Assembly: GCF_022539665.2 (NCBI RefSeq)
Contig: NC_081336.1
Coordinates: forward strand, 4,108,221 to 4,172,220
DNA: 64,000 bases
Direction: 5' to 3'
Source: Daphnia carinata
Lineage: Eukaryota > Arthropoda > Branchiopoda > Diplostraca > Daphniidae
The translations under genes were made by a program, and so were the position numbers. Positions 21,511 to 31,860 of this stretch are shown in pieces. Position 1 is the first letter of the stretch. Each line of letters begins with the position of its first letter. Under the pieces are notes generated by a model. It ran no database searches, was not told the DNA's origin, and saw only the letters and a list, made by a program, of their open reading frames with translations.

Positions 21511-23789
21511 GTATTAGCTGCGGGATCAATAATACCTGAAATTCGTATTCCATCAAAGACGAAGAATTTAGTAATACAAAACCCAGAAGTAAACCCTATT
21601 TCTTTTTTAATCAATAATATGGTAGGCAAACAGTGACTAACATTTTCAATTTAAACAATAGGTTTAACTTAAGAAATCAATACTTGCAGTTCACAGAATC
21701 AACTTAGTTGGGAAATCTATTGGTAGATTTGAAAAAAAACATTCGATTTTACTTTAAAATTTAAATTGTTGGCCGCCTGCATTCCGATAATCAATATTGG
21801 GCAGGATGTACGGGATTGCAGCCGGCTGTTTTGTGGCTCAAATAATTAAAGGAGATACGATAGAATAGGTAAGTACACCGGAAATCATGCCAATTTACGT
21901 ACGTTATATTCTAGTTACCTTCACCGAACTAACAAATATTAGTGTTTGCCATCTACCAGATCATTTTTTAAGGTCGTTTTCAGCCTTGTTTTTTTCGTAA
22001 TATGGTAGGTACAATTATTTTCCTATACACATATATTTAGGCAAAATGGTGAACACCAGCACAACAAAGACATAGAACTCTAGATTCATGGATTGAATTG
22101 TATCTTAACTTTACCAGAAATAATCGAAAAAATGTAACAAACATCGCGGATGTATGTGGATTCAAGTCAAGATGCACGTTTCGAAAGAAAGAAATGAACA
22201 GATCTGGGCAACGTTCTGTACGTACGCTGCTGATGCTAGTTTTTAACTTATCCAACGTAGTTCGTAGCTTCACTTGGTTTCGTGTGTGCCACAGATATTA
22301 CTGGAGTTGACTTTACGTTAGCTGTAATCTTATATAGACTATATTCGTTCCCCATACTGCAGGTTATGCACTTTTGCATTCAGCAGAAACTTTTCGAAAG
22401 CGAGAGAAATAGCTGTATTGAGTCCTAGATTAGTTATACCTTTTTGTTCGTAGGTTTGCAGGTTGTCAAGTTTCAGTGTGCTACCTCCACAATCTTCCCA
22501 CAGGTCCATCAATGGCACGTTTGTTAGTATGGCGTGGGAAAACTATGCATATGTTTCAGAGGCCGAACGAGATAGACGTTGCACGAGTATTGGGCTACCG
22601 GATACATTCGCTGTTGTGTATTTACTGCCTGCCATTAAAGAAACAATTCAGTTATTCATACGCTATTCAGTGTTATTCTTACATTAGAAGAGAATTCGTG
22701 CACACGCGATAGAAAATTTAGAATTGCGTAAAACGATGAGAATCCGGAAATGTCGTTCTATTTACAAATAACTAGAACATTTTCCAAAATTCTAAAAGTT
22801 TCAGTAAACTATAAATGGTGGACATAATACTCCGATGTGATTTCTATAATATGATAGTACACAACACGCTAATATTTCGAAATTTGAGGAGAAAACCTCG
22901 ATCTGTTAACTGTGGCCTGAAACAGGTGGGCTTGTTACATGGAACTATGTTCTAGCAAGGACATGTCTACAGCTGATCGAATATCGCAAATTAAATGAAT
23001 TAATATATCAAGGTCAGGTAAAGCCATAACAGAGTAGACTAGAGACTAGACGCTCATTCGTAACAGTTCTTAATTTCTGTAACAATCAAGTAATACAATA
23101 GTCAAATGCAAGTTGAGTTGTATCCTACCATCTGACGAGTAGTAGAATATCCATCTATACTAGCAGCAATCATCCGGAAAAACAACTTCCCAGACATTGT
23201 GTTCTGTGTTATTCATCTATATACATATTACTGACTAATTACATTTGATAATTGTAGTTGTATCTGTGTTGTAGTTTTCCATCATACTAAACAAAGCAAC
23301 AAAAGTTGACTAATTCTATTTTCAGTCAGACCTGTATTTTTAAAATGCATACTTTTGAAATGATTTGTAAACTATAATATAAGAATAAAAAAATAGCAGT
23401 AAATGAGCATCAGCCTTATGAATTAGGCCTACATTATTTCACGAAATGCGCCAATTGAAGAAAACGTCTAGGTATTGTACATGCTAATACTAAATTATCA
23501 CAAAAGTGATTGAAATTAGTATCCATCTCACTGGAAAAAAGATTTAAATAATTTTTAAAGCCGTTCTTGTCTCTTATGCCTCCATTTTACTAATCAGTCC
23601 CTCTCTATTGAAGATTAAAAATGCAACATGGCCGACAGAAAAGGCTCCATTTCTTTCACACTCGAAATCGACTTCTTCAGCTTTGATGTAACCTTCGTGA
23701 TTGACGAAAAACGCCCATCGTGTTATAATTATCTTCCCTTACCTCTTCAGAACTTAAACTGACGCGCTGCCCGTAGGGTTGTGTGAACT
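21511..23789. other. 2.3-kb spacer without a supported gene
   Basis: AT-rich with short frames only; none has a family motif or a consistent splice structure. It must include the upstream control region of the mucin-like gene (left part) and of the Pro/Gln-rich gene (right part). Confidence 0.5.
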
Positions 23790-23797
23790 TATATAAG
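23790..23797 (+). promoter_or_regulatory. TATA box of the Pro/Gln-rich secreted gene
   Basis: TATATAAG lies 77 bp upstream of the ATG at 23867. The sequence between (ACTCTAGTCTCTACTCG) would be the leader. Confidence 0.65.
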
Positions 23798-23866
23798 CAC
23801 CTTCAGTGACAAAGCTTCACTCTAGTCTCTACTCGTTCACTGACGTCAACAGCAAGCGGCTGCACC

Positions 23867-26800
23867 ATGTCGGTATCGATATGGAGGTATGTACACTTTA
23901 AATTTTTTTTATTATATAAAAAAGAAAGTTTATATCTAAGTTCAAGTTGCTCTTCTTCATCTGCTTTCCAGATTGGTAGCCATTTTCTTTTGCATAACAA
24001 GTGCTGCCTGGTGTCAGGATTATCAGCAGCAAAAGTATGGGGAATATGAAACTCATCGCCATTACAGGTCTGCTGGCGCCGAGCCAACAACCAGTGCACC
24101 AGCTTCAGTGAGTTTAAAGGTAAAGGTAGTCAAGTAGTCCGACATTAAAAGAATAAATTTGAATTATTTGTTAGCAGGAAGTTCCAGTTGGGAATCAAAC
24201 ACTTGAGTCTGATGTCACAAATTCTACAATTACAGCCCCTAAAAGTACCAGAGATATTAATGACATGTTCCCATCTGACGTACAGTTTATTGATGATGCT
24301 GATGTTGTGACATTACCAGATGGCTCCATAGCTTTGATTACTGATAAGCCAGAGGTTAACACTACTGAGGTGCCAATTGTAGTTCCATCGTTGGTGGGTC
24401 GTGACACAAGCAAATCAATTGTGGAGCCCTCTGTTGATGGTAGTATGGATGGTGTGAATGTTACAGTTGAAGGAAATAAGACCGGCATGGAAAACTTAAC
24501 TGATGAAGCTATCAAAATGTTGAAGAGGAGGCAAGCTCCACAGTTCTTTCAAGTTCCTGTGCAACCCCAACAGATTCCACTGGCACCCCAATTCCAGTTC
24601 CATCCTCTACCTGTCCAACAACCAGTTGTTCCTGCAAACCAATTCAAGGTAATGTCGTATATGTAGTATGCAGTGCCTTTTAAATTAGCCTTTTTACTTA
24701 TTTAAGGTTCCTACCCAGTTTTTGTTATCTGCACAACCTGGCCAACCTGCTATTTTCTTTCAGCTACCCCCAGCCGATCAGGCTCGAATCGCTCCATCAA
24801 ATATACCTCACGTCGTGCTGCAGCAGCAAGCGAATGTTCAACAAGCGCAAGGTTTAGGTTCTAAGCAGCCGCTACCCAAACTGTCGCTGAATCCTGTTCC
24901 GATTCCAACTTCGACTCCTCTCGGTAACGCTACACATCCGGTATCCAGCAATGGTAGTCAAGCAAGTGTGCTGAAGACTCGTGAAGCTCACGCGAGTAGG
25001 CCTATGCACAATTGGCAGCCACCAGTGGTTTCGTTTAAGCCTCCTCCTCCTCCAACTACTACTCCAGCTCATCTAGGTCAGAGTCCAATGCTTTCACAAG
25101 CTCCATTGCCGCAACCCCCGCCTGCTTCTCCATCTCCAGTTCCTGCTCGAACTGCTCCAATAGAAGCATCTTTACCAGTTGGGTCTCCTGTTCAGCGCCC
25201 AGTGGTATGTTTATTTTGTTTCATGGTTTCATACATAAGTTGACACCTATTGCGATCTAGAACACACAGATTCCGGCACAGGTTCCGGCACCAATTCCTA
25301 TGGTAGTAATACGTTTTTATTTATAATTTCGATAGTTAAATAAACATGATTTTCTATTTCCAGATGCCACAAGTACCGTCTCAGCCCATGGTGGTAAGCT
25401 TGAATGAATGATTGACTTGAGTCGATTCTAGTACATTCACGTTGGGTTTAAACTTAATTGTAGAGACCACAGTTGCAAGGACAGCAAGGCCCTTCACGAC
25501 TGGGTCAACAAGAGGGTCAACAAAACATTGCACCATCTCCCAGTGGAATGGATGTTTTCCCTGCTCAGTCTTCTATACAAGGGAATCAGGCACTACCGGT
25601 GACTACTGCCTTTAATCAGCAACCTCAACAGCCTAAATTCCAAATGGCACCTATGGGATCTCCAATACCTCAATCACCCCCGTCGTTGCAAATGAAGAAC
25701 CCTGTAGTTTCCCCGCCACAACGCTTGGCATCGCCAATGAACGAACCACAACCTTTTGGGTTACGGGGGGATTTACTTCAGCAACCTCCGGTTGCGCAGC
25801 GATCGGAATCGCCTGTCCAACTTCCACAGCAAATGGCTCCACCTATGGGAGCAGCTATGGCCCAACCGTTTCCGATTGATATGGCACAGCGATCGGATTC
25901 ATTTGCCCAACGCCCGCCATTGCAAGTGCCGCCTGTAACGGGTTTTCCGATAGATCAATCTCCCACTCAGTCAGCTCAAAGGTTGGAGCCCTTAACGAAT
26001 CAACAACCACCAGTTCAAATAGCCTCGCCAAGAGCATCTCCAACTGTGCAACAGCCACAATTCCAACCTCAAATTAACCAGCCGATGGGATCGCCCATGA
26101 ACCAGCCGATGGGATCGCCCATGAACCAGCCGATGGGATCGCCCATGAACCAGCCGATGGGATCGCCCATGAACCAGCCGATGGGATCGCCCATGAACCA
26201 GCCGATGGGATCGCCCATGAACCAGCCGATGGGATCGCCCATGAACCAGCCGATGGGATCGCCCATGAACCAGCCGATGGGATCGCCCATGAACCAGCCG
26301 ATGGGATCGCCCATGAACCAGCCGATGGGATCGCCCATGAACCAGCCGATGGGATCGCCCATGAACCAGCCGATGGGATCGCCCATGAACCAGCCGATGG
26401 GATCGCCCATGAACCAGCCACCACAACCAGGCCCAACAGCTCCACGCGTGGGATTTCCGGGATCTCAGATGATTCAACAATCTCCACCGTCTATGGTAAA
26501 GTGATAAAAGATTCGTTTTACCGACACACACTGATATTTATATTTACAGGAACCTGGCGTACCACCTAACCGAGTAGTTGAAGGGGCTGCACCACAAGTC
26601 TCCCAGTTAAACCAGAGAAGTGTTCATGATGTTCGCGACAACAAGGAAGCTGCATCCAAAGAGCGGCACATGGGAAAACGAAGCATAGGTATGCACCATA
26701 TGATAAGACGGCAGTTAGACGCAGTACCGTATCCTTCCAAGGAGGCCTACGATTTTTACGTCGTTAATCACTATCGTAATGAATATGAGGAAACTCTCCC

Positions 26801-26900
26801 GATTTACAACTTCGATTCGGTAGATACAACTACAGTTGCACCAAGCTATATCACAACTACCGCAAATCTTGGAGTACAGTATTCTGCTTCACGTTATTGA
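23867..26900 (+). CDS. Secreted Pro/Gln-rich protein with a perfect MGSPMNQP repeat
   Basis: Eight exons (23867-23886, 23972-24119, 24178-24648, 24707-25204, 25261-25302, 25364-25393, 25464-26495, 26550-26900) join in phase to 863 residues. The signal peptide (MSVSIWR then LVAIFFCITSAAWC) is split by the first intron. Next comes an acidic, Thr/Val-rich region with a few N-glycosylation sites, then a long Pro/Gln-rich part, then 14 exact copies of MGSPMNQP. The C-terminal 117 residues are more conventional, with paired basic sites (MGKRSIG, MIRRQ) and a Tyr-rich end. The two smallest exons (42 and 30 bp) encode PAQVPAPIPM-type spacers. It is likely an extracellular matrix, cuticle or silk-like protein; no family assigned. 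Confidence 0.75.
26082..26417 (+). repeat. 24-bp coding minisatellite, 14 copies
   Basis: Fourteen tandem copies of a 24-bp unit starting CCGATGGGATCG encode MGSPMNQP. As far as I can read them the copies are identical. All three antisense frames are open through the array. Confidence 0.95.
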
Positions 26901-27294
26901 TCGCTGTTTAGTACGTTGTGGACTCTAATATAATGTTCGTTGTTAGATGTAAATCATTTTATTGCACGTTGATTTTTCGTACAAGTTGCAAATGAAATAG
27001 CCTGTTTTTTCCATTTTCTTTCTGTTTGCTCAGTCATACTCATATGATGCGCACTAGTTTTTTGCTTGCATTAGGTATGACATTATTGAGTATTCATCGA
27101 TTGATTTACGTTGGATAGTACAGATGTCTGCCATAGCAACTGCGATATCATTTATTCCATGTATAATTTAGTGCGAAGCTGGTTTCTATGGCAATATCAC
27201 AGCAAAACTGATGTGCAGTATTAGAAATCGTCCAGTTGGCCGATTGTAGTCCAATACGACGGGTTAAGTAAAAAGTTTTCTAGTCTGATTGAAA
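26901..27294. other. Short spacer
   Basis: About 390 bp holding the 3-prime end of the Pro/Gln-rich gene and the 5-prime region of the next gene. No other feature is seen. Confidence 0.5.
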
Positions 27295-27954
27295 ATGGTA
27301 TTCTTTGATATAGCGAGTAGATTGCATGTGTTGTCTTTGTTTATTCTGGGCCTAGTACCGTTATCATTTCAACATGATCAACAACTTATACAGCTAATTC
27401 TCAGTTGGGAAGATGAAACGTGTCCTGGAACGGTAGTAGTTTTCGATAAACACCATTGGACAGAAGAACACGCTTTGATTGACCAGCTGATACTACAATA
27501 TTCAAGACCCTTGACGTTATTGCAGAGCTTCGGCAACTATGGGCTGCTGCCAGATGACGATTCCTGGACCGGTGGAGATGGCTCGTCTTTGGAAACGCTT
27601 TGCAATAATGTAATTCTTTTTAATCGCCACCCCGCGGATTTAACAATAGTCTATCGCCAGCTGACGGCTCGTTATCCCTACATTGGACAAGTCCTAGTAG
27701 TGACTCCTAGTTCATCTGAACAAGTGGAGCGGTTCCTCTATGAATTTAAAAATCACAAGATCATGATGGTAATCAACCGTCCTTGGCGTCATCTTGAGCT
27801 ACGCAATTGCTGCTGGGGACCTGATCGCCGGATTCGGCGAGTTGATCTTCTGCCGGATTCCACAGTTCGCTGGGAGGAGTTTGGTCTCCGCACTTCAAGG
27901 ATAGCAGAAAGTAAATTGCAGGACGACAATCAAGTTGCTGCACCGTCTGGCTAG
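27295..27954 (+). CDS. Secreted orphan of 219 residues, possibly a receptor N-terminal fragment
   Basis: A single open frame runs from the ATG at 27295; the same frame extends two codons upstream but without an ATG. The N-terminus VLSLFILGLVPLSFQ is a likely signal peptide. The rest is a globular-looking sequence of normal composition, with Cys and Trp residues (DETCPGTVVVFDKHHW, NCCWGPDRR) and a basic C-terminal part. Its general look, with a short extracellular lobe after a signal peptide, recalls the N-terminal part of divergent ionotropic receptors of arthropods. No ligand-binding or pore motif is present, so if that is its origin it is truncated. It could equally be an unrelated secreted protein. 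Confidence 0.5.
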   Translation: MVFFDIASRLHVLSLFILGLVPLSFQHDQQLIQLILSWEDETCPGTVVVFDKHHWTEEHALIDQLILQYSRPLTLLQSFGNYGLLPDDDSWTGGDGSSLETLCNNVILFNRHPADLTIVYRQLTARYPYIGQVLVVTPSSSEQVERFLYEFKNHKIMMVINRPWRHLELRNCCWGPDRRIRRVDLLPDSTVRWEEFGLRTSRIAESKLQDDNQVAAPSG

Positions 27955-28530
27955 TATAACGAGCTGTTATGAAGATTTCCTCCGTAAACAGTCCCCCCGT
28001 CTTTTTACACATATCTTAAATCCCAGTAGCAATTATTTGACTCAGTAACAGACAGCATTTGAAGTATTTGAAAATGTAAACTTGTAAACACATTGTTATC
28101 ATGTATTCTTGCAATTATTAGCGCTTTTGTCTATCCTTACTACAACCGTAATAATCACTAACGTTTACCTATATTAATTCTGGGAGTTATAAATAATAAC
28201 CCGAATTGGAATTGTATCTGAAATAATCAATACACTTATAAAACAAAGTTACAAAACAAACGGTAAATAAACAAACGAAAACTGAAGTTGGGACCTTAAC
28301 AGCACTTTATTTTATTTCGTTTTAAACGAATTTTGGCAAACCATGACTATCAGTTTAAAGCGATCTATTTTTGAAGAATCTGAAAGTATTTCACTATATG
28401 GAAGACTATATGAACCGAACATTTGACTCAATGCTAGCGCGCCAGTACGCCAAAGCGCTAGCGCAATGCAGCAAAAATATTCGGTGTATTTCCAAAACGG
28501 TTGACTTAATGAAAAAAAATAACAGTTTTG
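27955..28530. other. AT-rich spacer left of the transposon
   Basis: No gene is supported. A small perfect dyad GCTAGCGC...GCGCTAGC lies at 28433-28462 with a 14-bp loop, about 70 bp outside the transposon end. Confidence 0.45.
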
Positions 28531-28730
28531 TATGGCAATCCGTTTTACATAAAAACAAAAAAAATGGCGGAAAAAAAAATTGCACTTTTTTCTTTTTTTC
28601 CGACACGTAGCCATCTACCGCTCAGACTCATTATTACTGGCGTAGGCAATTTCAGTCCATTGGATGCCATTCGCAGTTAGTTCAGTAGCGTGGATGGAGA
28701 ATAACGCGTGGCTGGAGGAACAATTGGAAA

Positions 28731-29307
28731 ATGGATAAGATAATACAACAAAAGGATGGTAAGTATAAACATTATTATATTGGTTTTCAATTATTAATTA
28801 TTGTTTATTAGATCAAATTATGAAGCTGCAGGCCCAATTATTGGAACATCACAAAATATTAGATAACAGCAAAGCTAAGGATGGTAAGGCCTAATACGTA
28901 ATGATTCTATTTATTTGCTTTTATTCATTTGTGTTTTGTAGCTCAAATTTTGAGTCTACAAGCTCAGCTAGGGGAAAAGAACAAATTGGAATGGAACAGT
29001 TTCCAAACAGTTAAGGAGGTTTTTCCAAACTCATCCCTAACTGAACATGAGGATGAATTGGCATTAGGCGAACACAGTCAGGTACCTAAACTTTTCAAAT
29101 AAGAATTCAAAATAAGTATAGAATTTTAACAAACAATTATTTATTGTTTAGTTATTCAGTCTACCACCTGACAGTGTGTTAAAGTTAAATTCTGTTAGTG
29201 CTGCGCTAAAAGAATTGTTAGTAATAAGTCCATGCAGCGAAGGAAGTGAACAATTGTGGGACCGTATTTGGGCTGAAAATGGGTGTGGTATGGAAACCCA
29301 GAAATAG
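28731..29307 (+). CDS. Short coiled-coil protein inside the transposon
   Basis: Four exons (28731-28758, 28812-28883, 28942-29081, 29152-29307), all with GT-AG borders, join in phase to 131 residues. The N-terminal half is a coiled coil with two related heptad-like phrases, QIMKLQAQLLEHH and QILSLQAQLGEKN, on separate exons, which suggests exon duplication. The C-terminal half is globular-looking (SVSAALKELLVIS, SEQLWDRIWAENGCG). The last 11 codons already lie inside the left arm of the large palindrome, so the natural C-terminus may have been replaced. It may be an accessory or truncated element-encoded protein. I recognise no family. Confidence 0.5.
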
Positions 29308-30216
29308 CATGAGTTCAACATAAAACATGAATTAGGTACTTTTCGGTTTTTTGTCTATTGAAAAAGTATTTTTAATGCTATTATTTTGCATTCACAGAAT
29401 TTGAGCGGGGATCAAGTCAAGTCTGGAAGTGTTACAGGATGGAAGAGTGAGCCTACAGTTGAAAAACACTGAAAGTGCATTACCATTAAGGTATGAGGTA
29501 AAGTAATAGAGTATGCAAATTGTCTAATGAGTAGTACCATCTTGTGTGAATGAATCCTGTGTAACAGCAATCCTTTATAGTTCTGTCACAGCTAGAAGCC
29601 TCAAAGAATTCTGCTTCCTTTACTAAAGAACAACTTGTCCTTTACGCTCAGAGTGTTGGTGAAGCTGGGTACTTAAATGGCCCTAAAGATGTTTCACTTC
29701 ACTGGCATTGCAGCGATGAACATCATACATGGACTTTTTAGGTTTGAAAGGAATTTTCTTGAAAATTTTTTGAATTTATGACAAAGCATTTCTCCTGCTT
29801 TTTGCCAACCATGTCTAATCTAAAAAAAAAAATTTTTATCCAATAGGAAAGGATTTTCAGCATACTGGGAACACAACTATCAACAATGCAACATTCTAGG
29901 GGTGCTATTTTATCATTCAAGAGCCTTATACAATGATTTTCATCTGCAATTTGTATGGCCTTTCCCAAGCTTCTGCCAGAAGTTGAATCTATAAGTCATG
30001 TAAGTCACATGAGCAACAATTGAGATGCTTAATGGTGATGTTTTTCTTTTCTCAGCATAGGTTAATAGTAACATTGGATCTGAAAAAATTCTTGGTTGGG
30101 GCATGACACTGAATAAATTGTAATGATTGGATGGATGACATGATATTTTCTATACTTCATTCGGATTCCCGAGACGGTATTTTATATTTAAAAAATTGAA
30201 GTGCATATCTGGGCTC

Positions 30217-30570
30217 CCTTCCTTTCCGTAGCCCCGTTTCCCCTTGACTCGTAATAAGCCCGTAGGGGGTCATGCCCCTACTGTACGGTATATATAAAAA
30301 CAACATATACCGAGGTTTGGAGGGCTCTGGCCGGAAAGGGGACGTGGGGGTCCGCTTAGTCCGATGATGTGTTCACGGAGGGCGACGTGGCTACACACAA
30401 ATCCGAACTAAAGGTTAATCGCTCCTGTAAAAATGTTCCAAATCTTCGGCTCTTCTTCCGGCTTCTCTTAGCCAATCACCGGGTAATCTCCCCGGTGGGT
30501 CAACAAGGCAGTGTCTCCCCCTGCCTGGGTTGACGGCAACTTTTGAAAGGGCTATTGTGCCTTTTTAAAG
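30217..30570. other. GC-rich hairpin cluster, left arm
   Basis: An island of clearly higher GC in AT-rich surroundings, made of consecutive short dyads: GTAGGGG/CCCCTAC, CGGTATAT/ATATACCG, CCGGGTA/CCCCGG-type and AGGCAGTG/CTGCCT inside GTCAAC/GTTGAC. All frames are closed, so it is not coding. The regular run of hairpins suggests structured RNA or protein-binding DNA. I compared it mentally with U1-U6, U11, U12 and 7SK RNAs and saw no match. Its mirror image lies at about 31510-31860. Confidence 0.6.
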
Positions 30571-30919
30571 TTGCAAAAATAATTGTAATGTGCAGAGAAT
30601 TGTCAATAAAATTTTTTTTATAAAATATTTTTTGCAAAATTTGTTTCTTTCATTGTCTGTGTTAGCTGTGTTCACACATTACAATTATGAATTTTTTTAT
30701 TTTTCTTTCGCTTTATTTGTTTTTGTCACCTTTGATGATAAGCATTGTTTCCATTGGTTTATCGTTTATCTGTAAGTATTCAATTATTATTTATTGCCGA
30801 TGCTCTACCAATGAATGAATCATTCAACTTTTTTCTAGATTGAAGGAACATTTACACGAATAAAACTATCAATTCTGCATATTTTATTATATCTAATTTA
30901 TTCTATTTTTTTACACATC

Positions 30920-30985
30920 TACTGAGGTTTGAACCCATACATTCAACAGGAATCGCCGATGCTCTAAATGAGCTCACGAGATATA
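30920..30985 (-). other. tRNA-like sequence, left of the palindrome centre
   Basis: On the minus strand, a D-arm-like GAGCTCATTTAGAGC is followed about 30 bases later by GGTTCAAACC, a match to the Pol III B-box. The intervening anticodon arm does not fold well and there is no clear acceptor stem, so it is a tRNA-derived relic or promoter, not a tRNA gene. Confidence 0.5.
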
Positions 30986-31089
30986 TCTGAATATTTTATT
31001 ATCGATATCATATAGTTGTGAAAGTTTACTGCATAAACATTCACAACTATATGTTTATCATATGATATGCATAATAAAATATTCAGATA

Positions 31090-31152
31090 TATCTCGTGGC
31101 TCAATGTTAGAGCATCGGCGTTCCTGTTGAATGTGGGTTCAAACCCATAGAT
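31090..31152 (+). other. tRNA-like sequence, right of the palindrome centre
   Basis: TGGCTCAATGTTAGAGC (A-box/D-arm-like, with GCTC pairing GAGC) precedes GTGGGTTCAAACCCAT, a well-formed T-arm with a B-box. Together with its mirror at 30920 it points away from the centre, so Pol III, if active, would transcribe both arms outwards. Confidence 0.55.
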
Positions 31153-31509
31153 GTAAAAATGAAAAGAAAAATTATTTATAAAAAATCCAGATATTACATT
31201 GCAGTTGTTCCTTTATTCTAAGTCTAAGCAAGTCCACAAGTGAAGAAAAAAGCCAACTTGACATCACATGATTCATGGCTCATTGCAATAAATAATAATT
31301 GAATAATAGAATACAGATAAACGATAAACCAATGGAAACAATGCAATGCCTATCATCAAAGGTGACAAATAAAGCAAAGAAATAAAAAAAAAAGTTGATA
31401 AATGTAATGTGTGAACACAGCTAACACAGACAATGAAAGAAACAAATTTTGCAAAAAATATTTTATAAAAAAAATTTTATTGACAATTCTCTGCACATTA
31501 CAATTATTT

Positions 31510-31860
31510 TTGCAACTTTAAAAAGGCACAATAGCCCTTTCAAAAGTTGCCGTCAACCCAGGCAGGGGGAGACACTGCCTTGTTGACCCACCGGGGAGAT
31601 TACCCGGTGATTGGCTAAGAGAAGCCGGAAGAAGAGCCGAAGATTTGGAACATTTTTACAGGAGCGATTAACCTTTAGTTCGGATTTGTGTGTAGCCACG
31701 TCGCCCTCCGTGAACACATCATCGGACTAAGCGGACCCCCACGTCCCCTTTCCGGCCAGAGCCCTCCAAACCTCGGTATATGTTGTTTTTATATATACCG
31801 TACAGTAGGGGCATGACCCCCTACGGGCTTATTACGAGTCAAGGGGAAACGGGGCTACGG
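31510..31860. other. GC-rich hairpin cluster, right arm
   Basis: The reverse-complement twin of 30217-30570, with the same dyads kept. Having two copies means any structured transcript could also pair with a transcript of the other arm. Confidence 0.6.

Noticed and set aside
26069-26531. Three antisense frames through the 24-bp repeat array
   Set aside because: They stay open only because the repeat unit has no stop in any frame. The plus-strand frame fits the spliced secreted gene.
31090-31152. A genuine tRNA gene
   Set aside because: The D- and T-arm-like parts are present, but there is no acceptor stem pairing and the anticodon arm does not fold.
30217-31860. GC-rich hairpin cluster as a known snRNA (U1-U6, U11, U12) or 7SK gene
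   Set aside because: No defining sequence motif of these RNAs is visible. Left as unidentified structured DNA.
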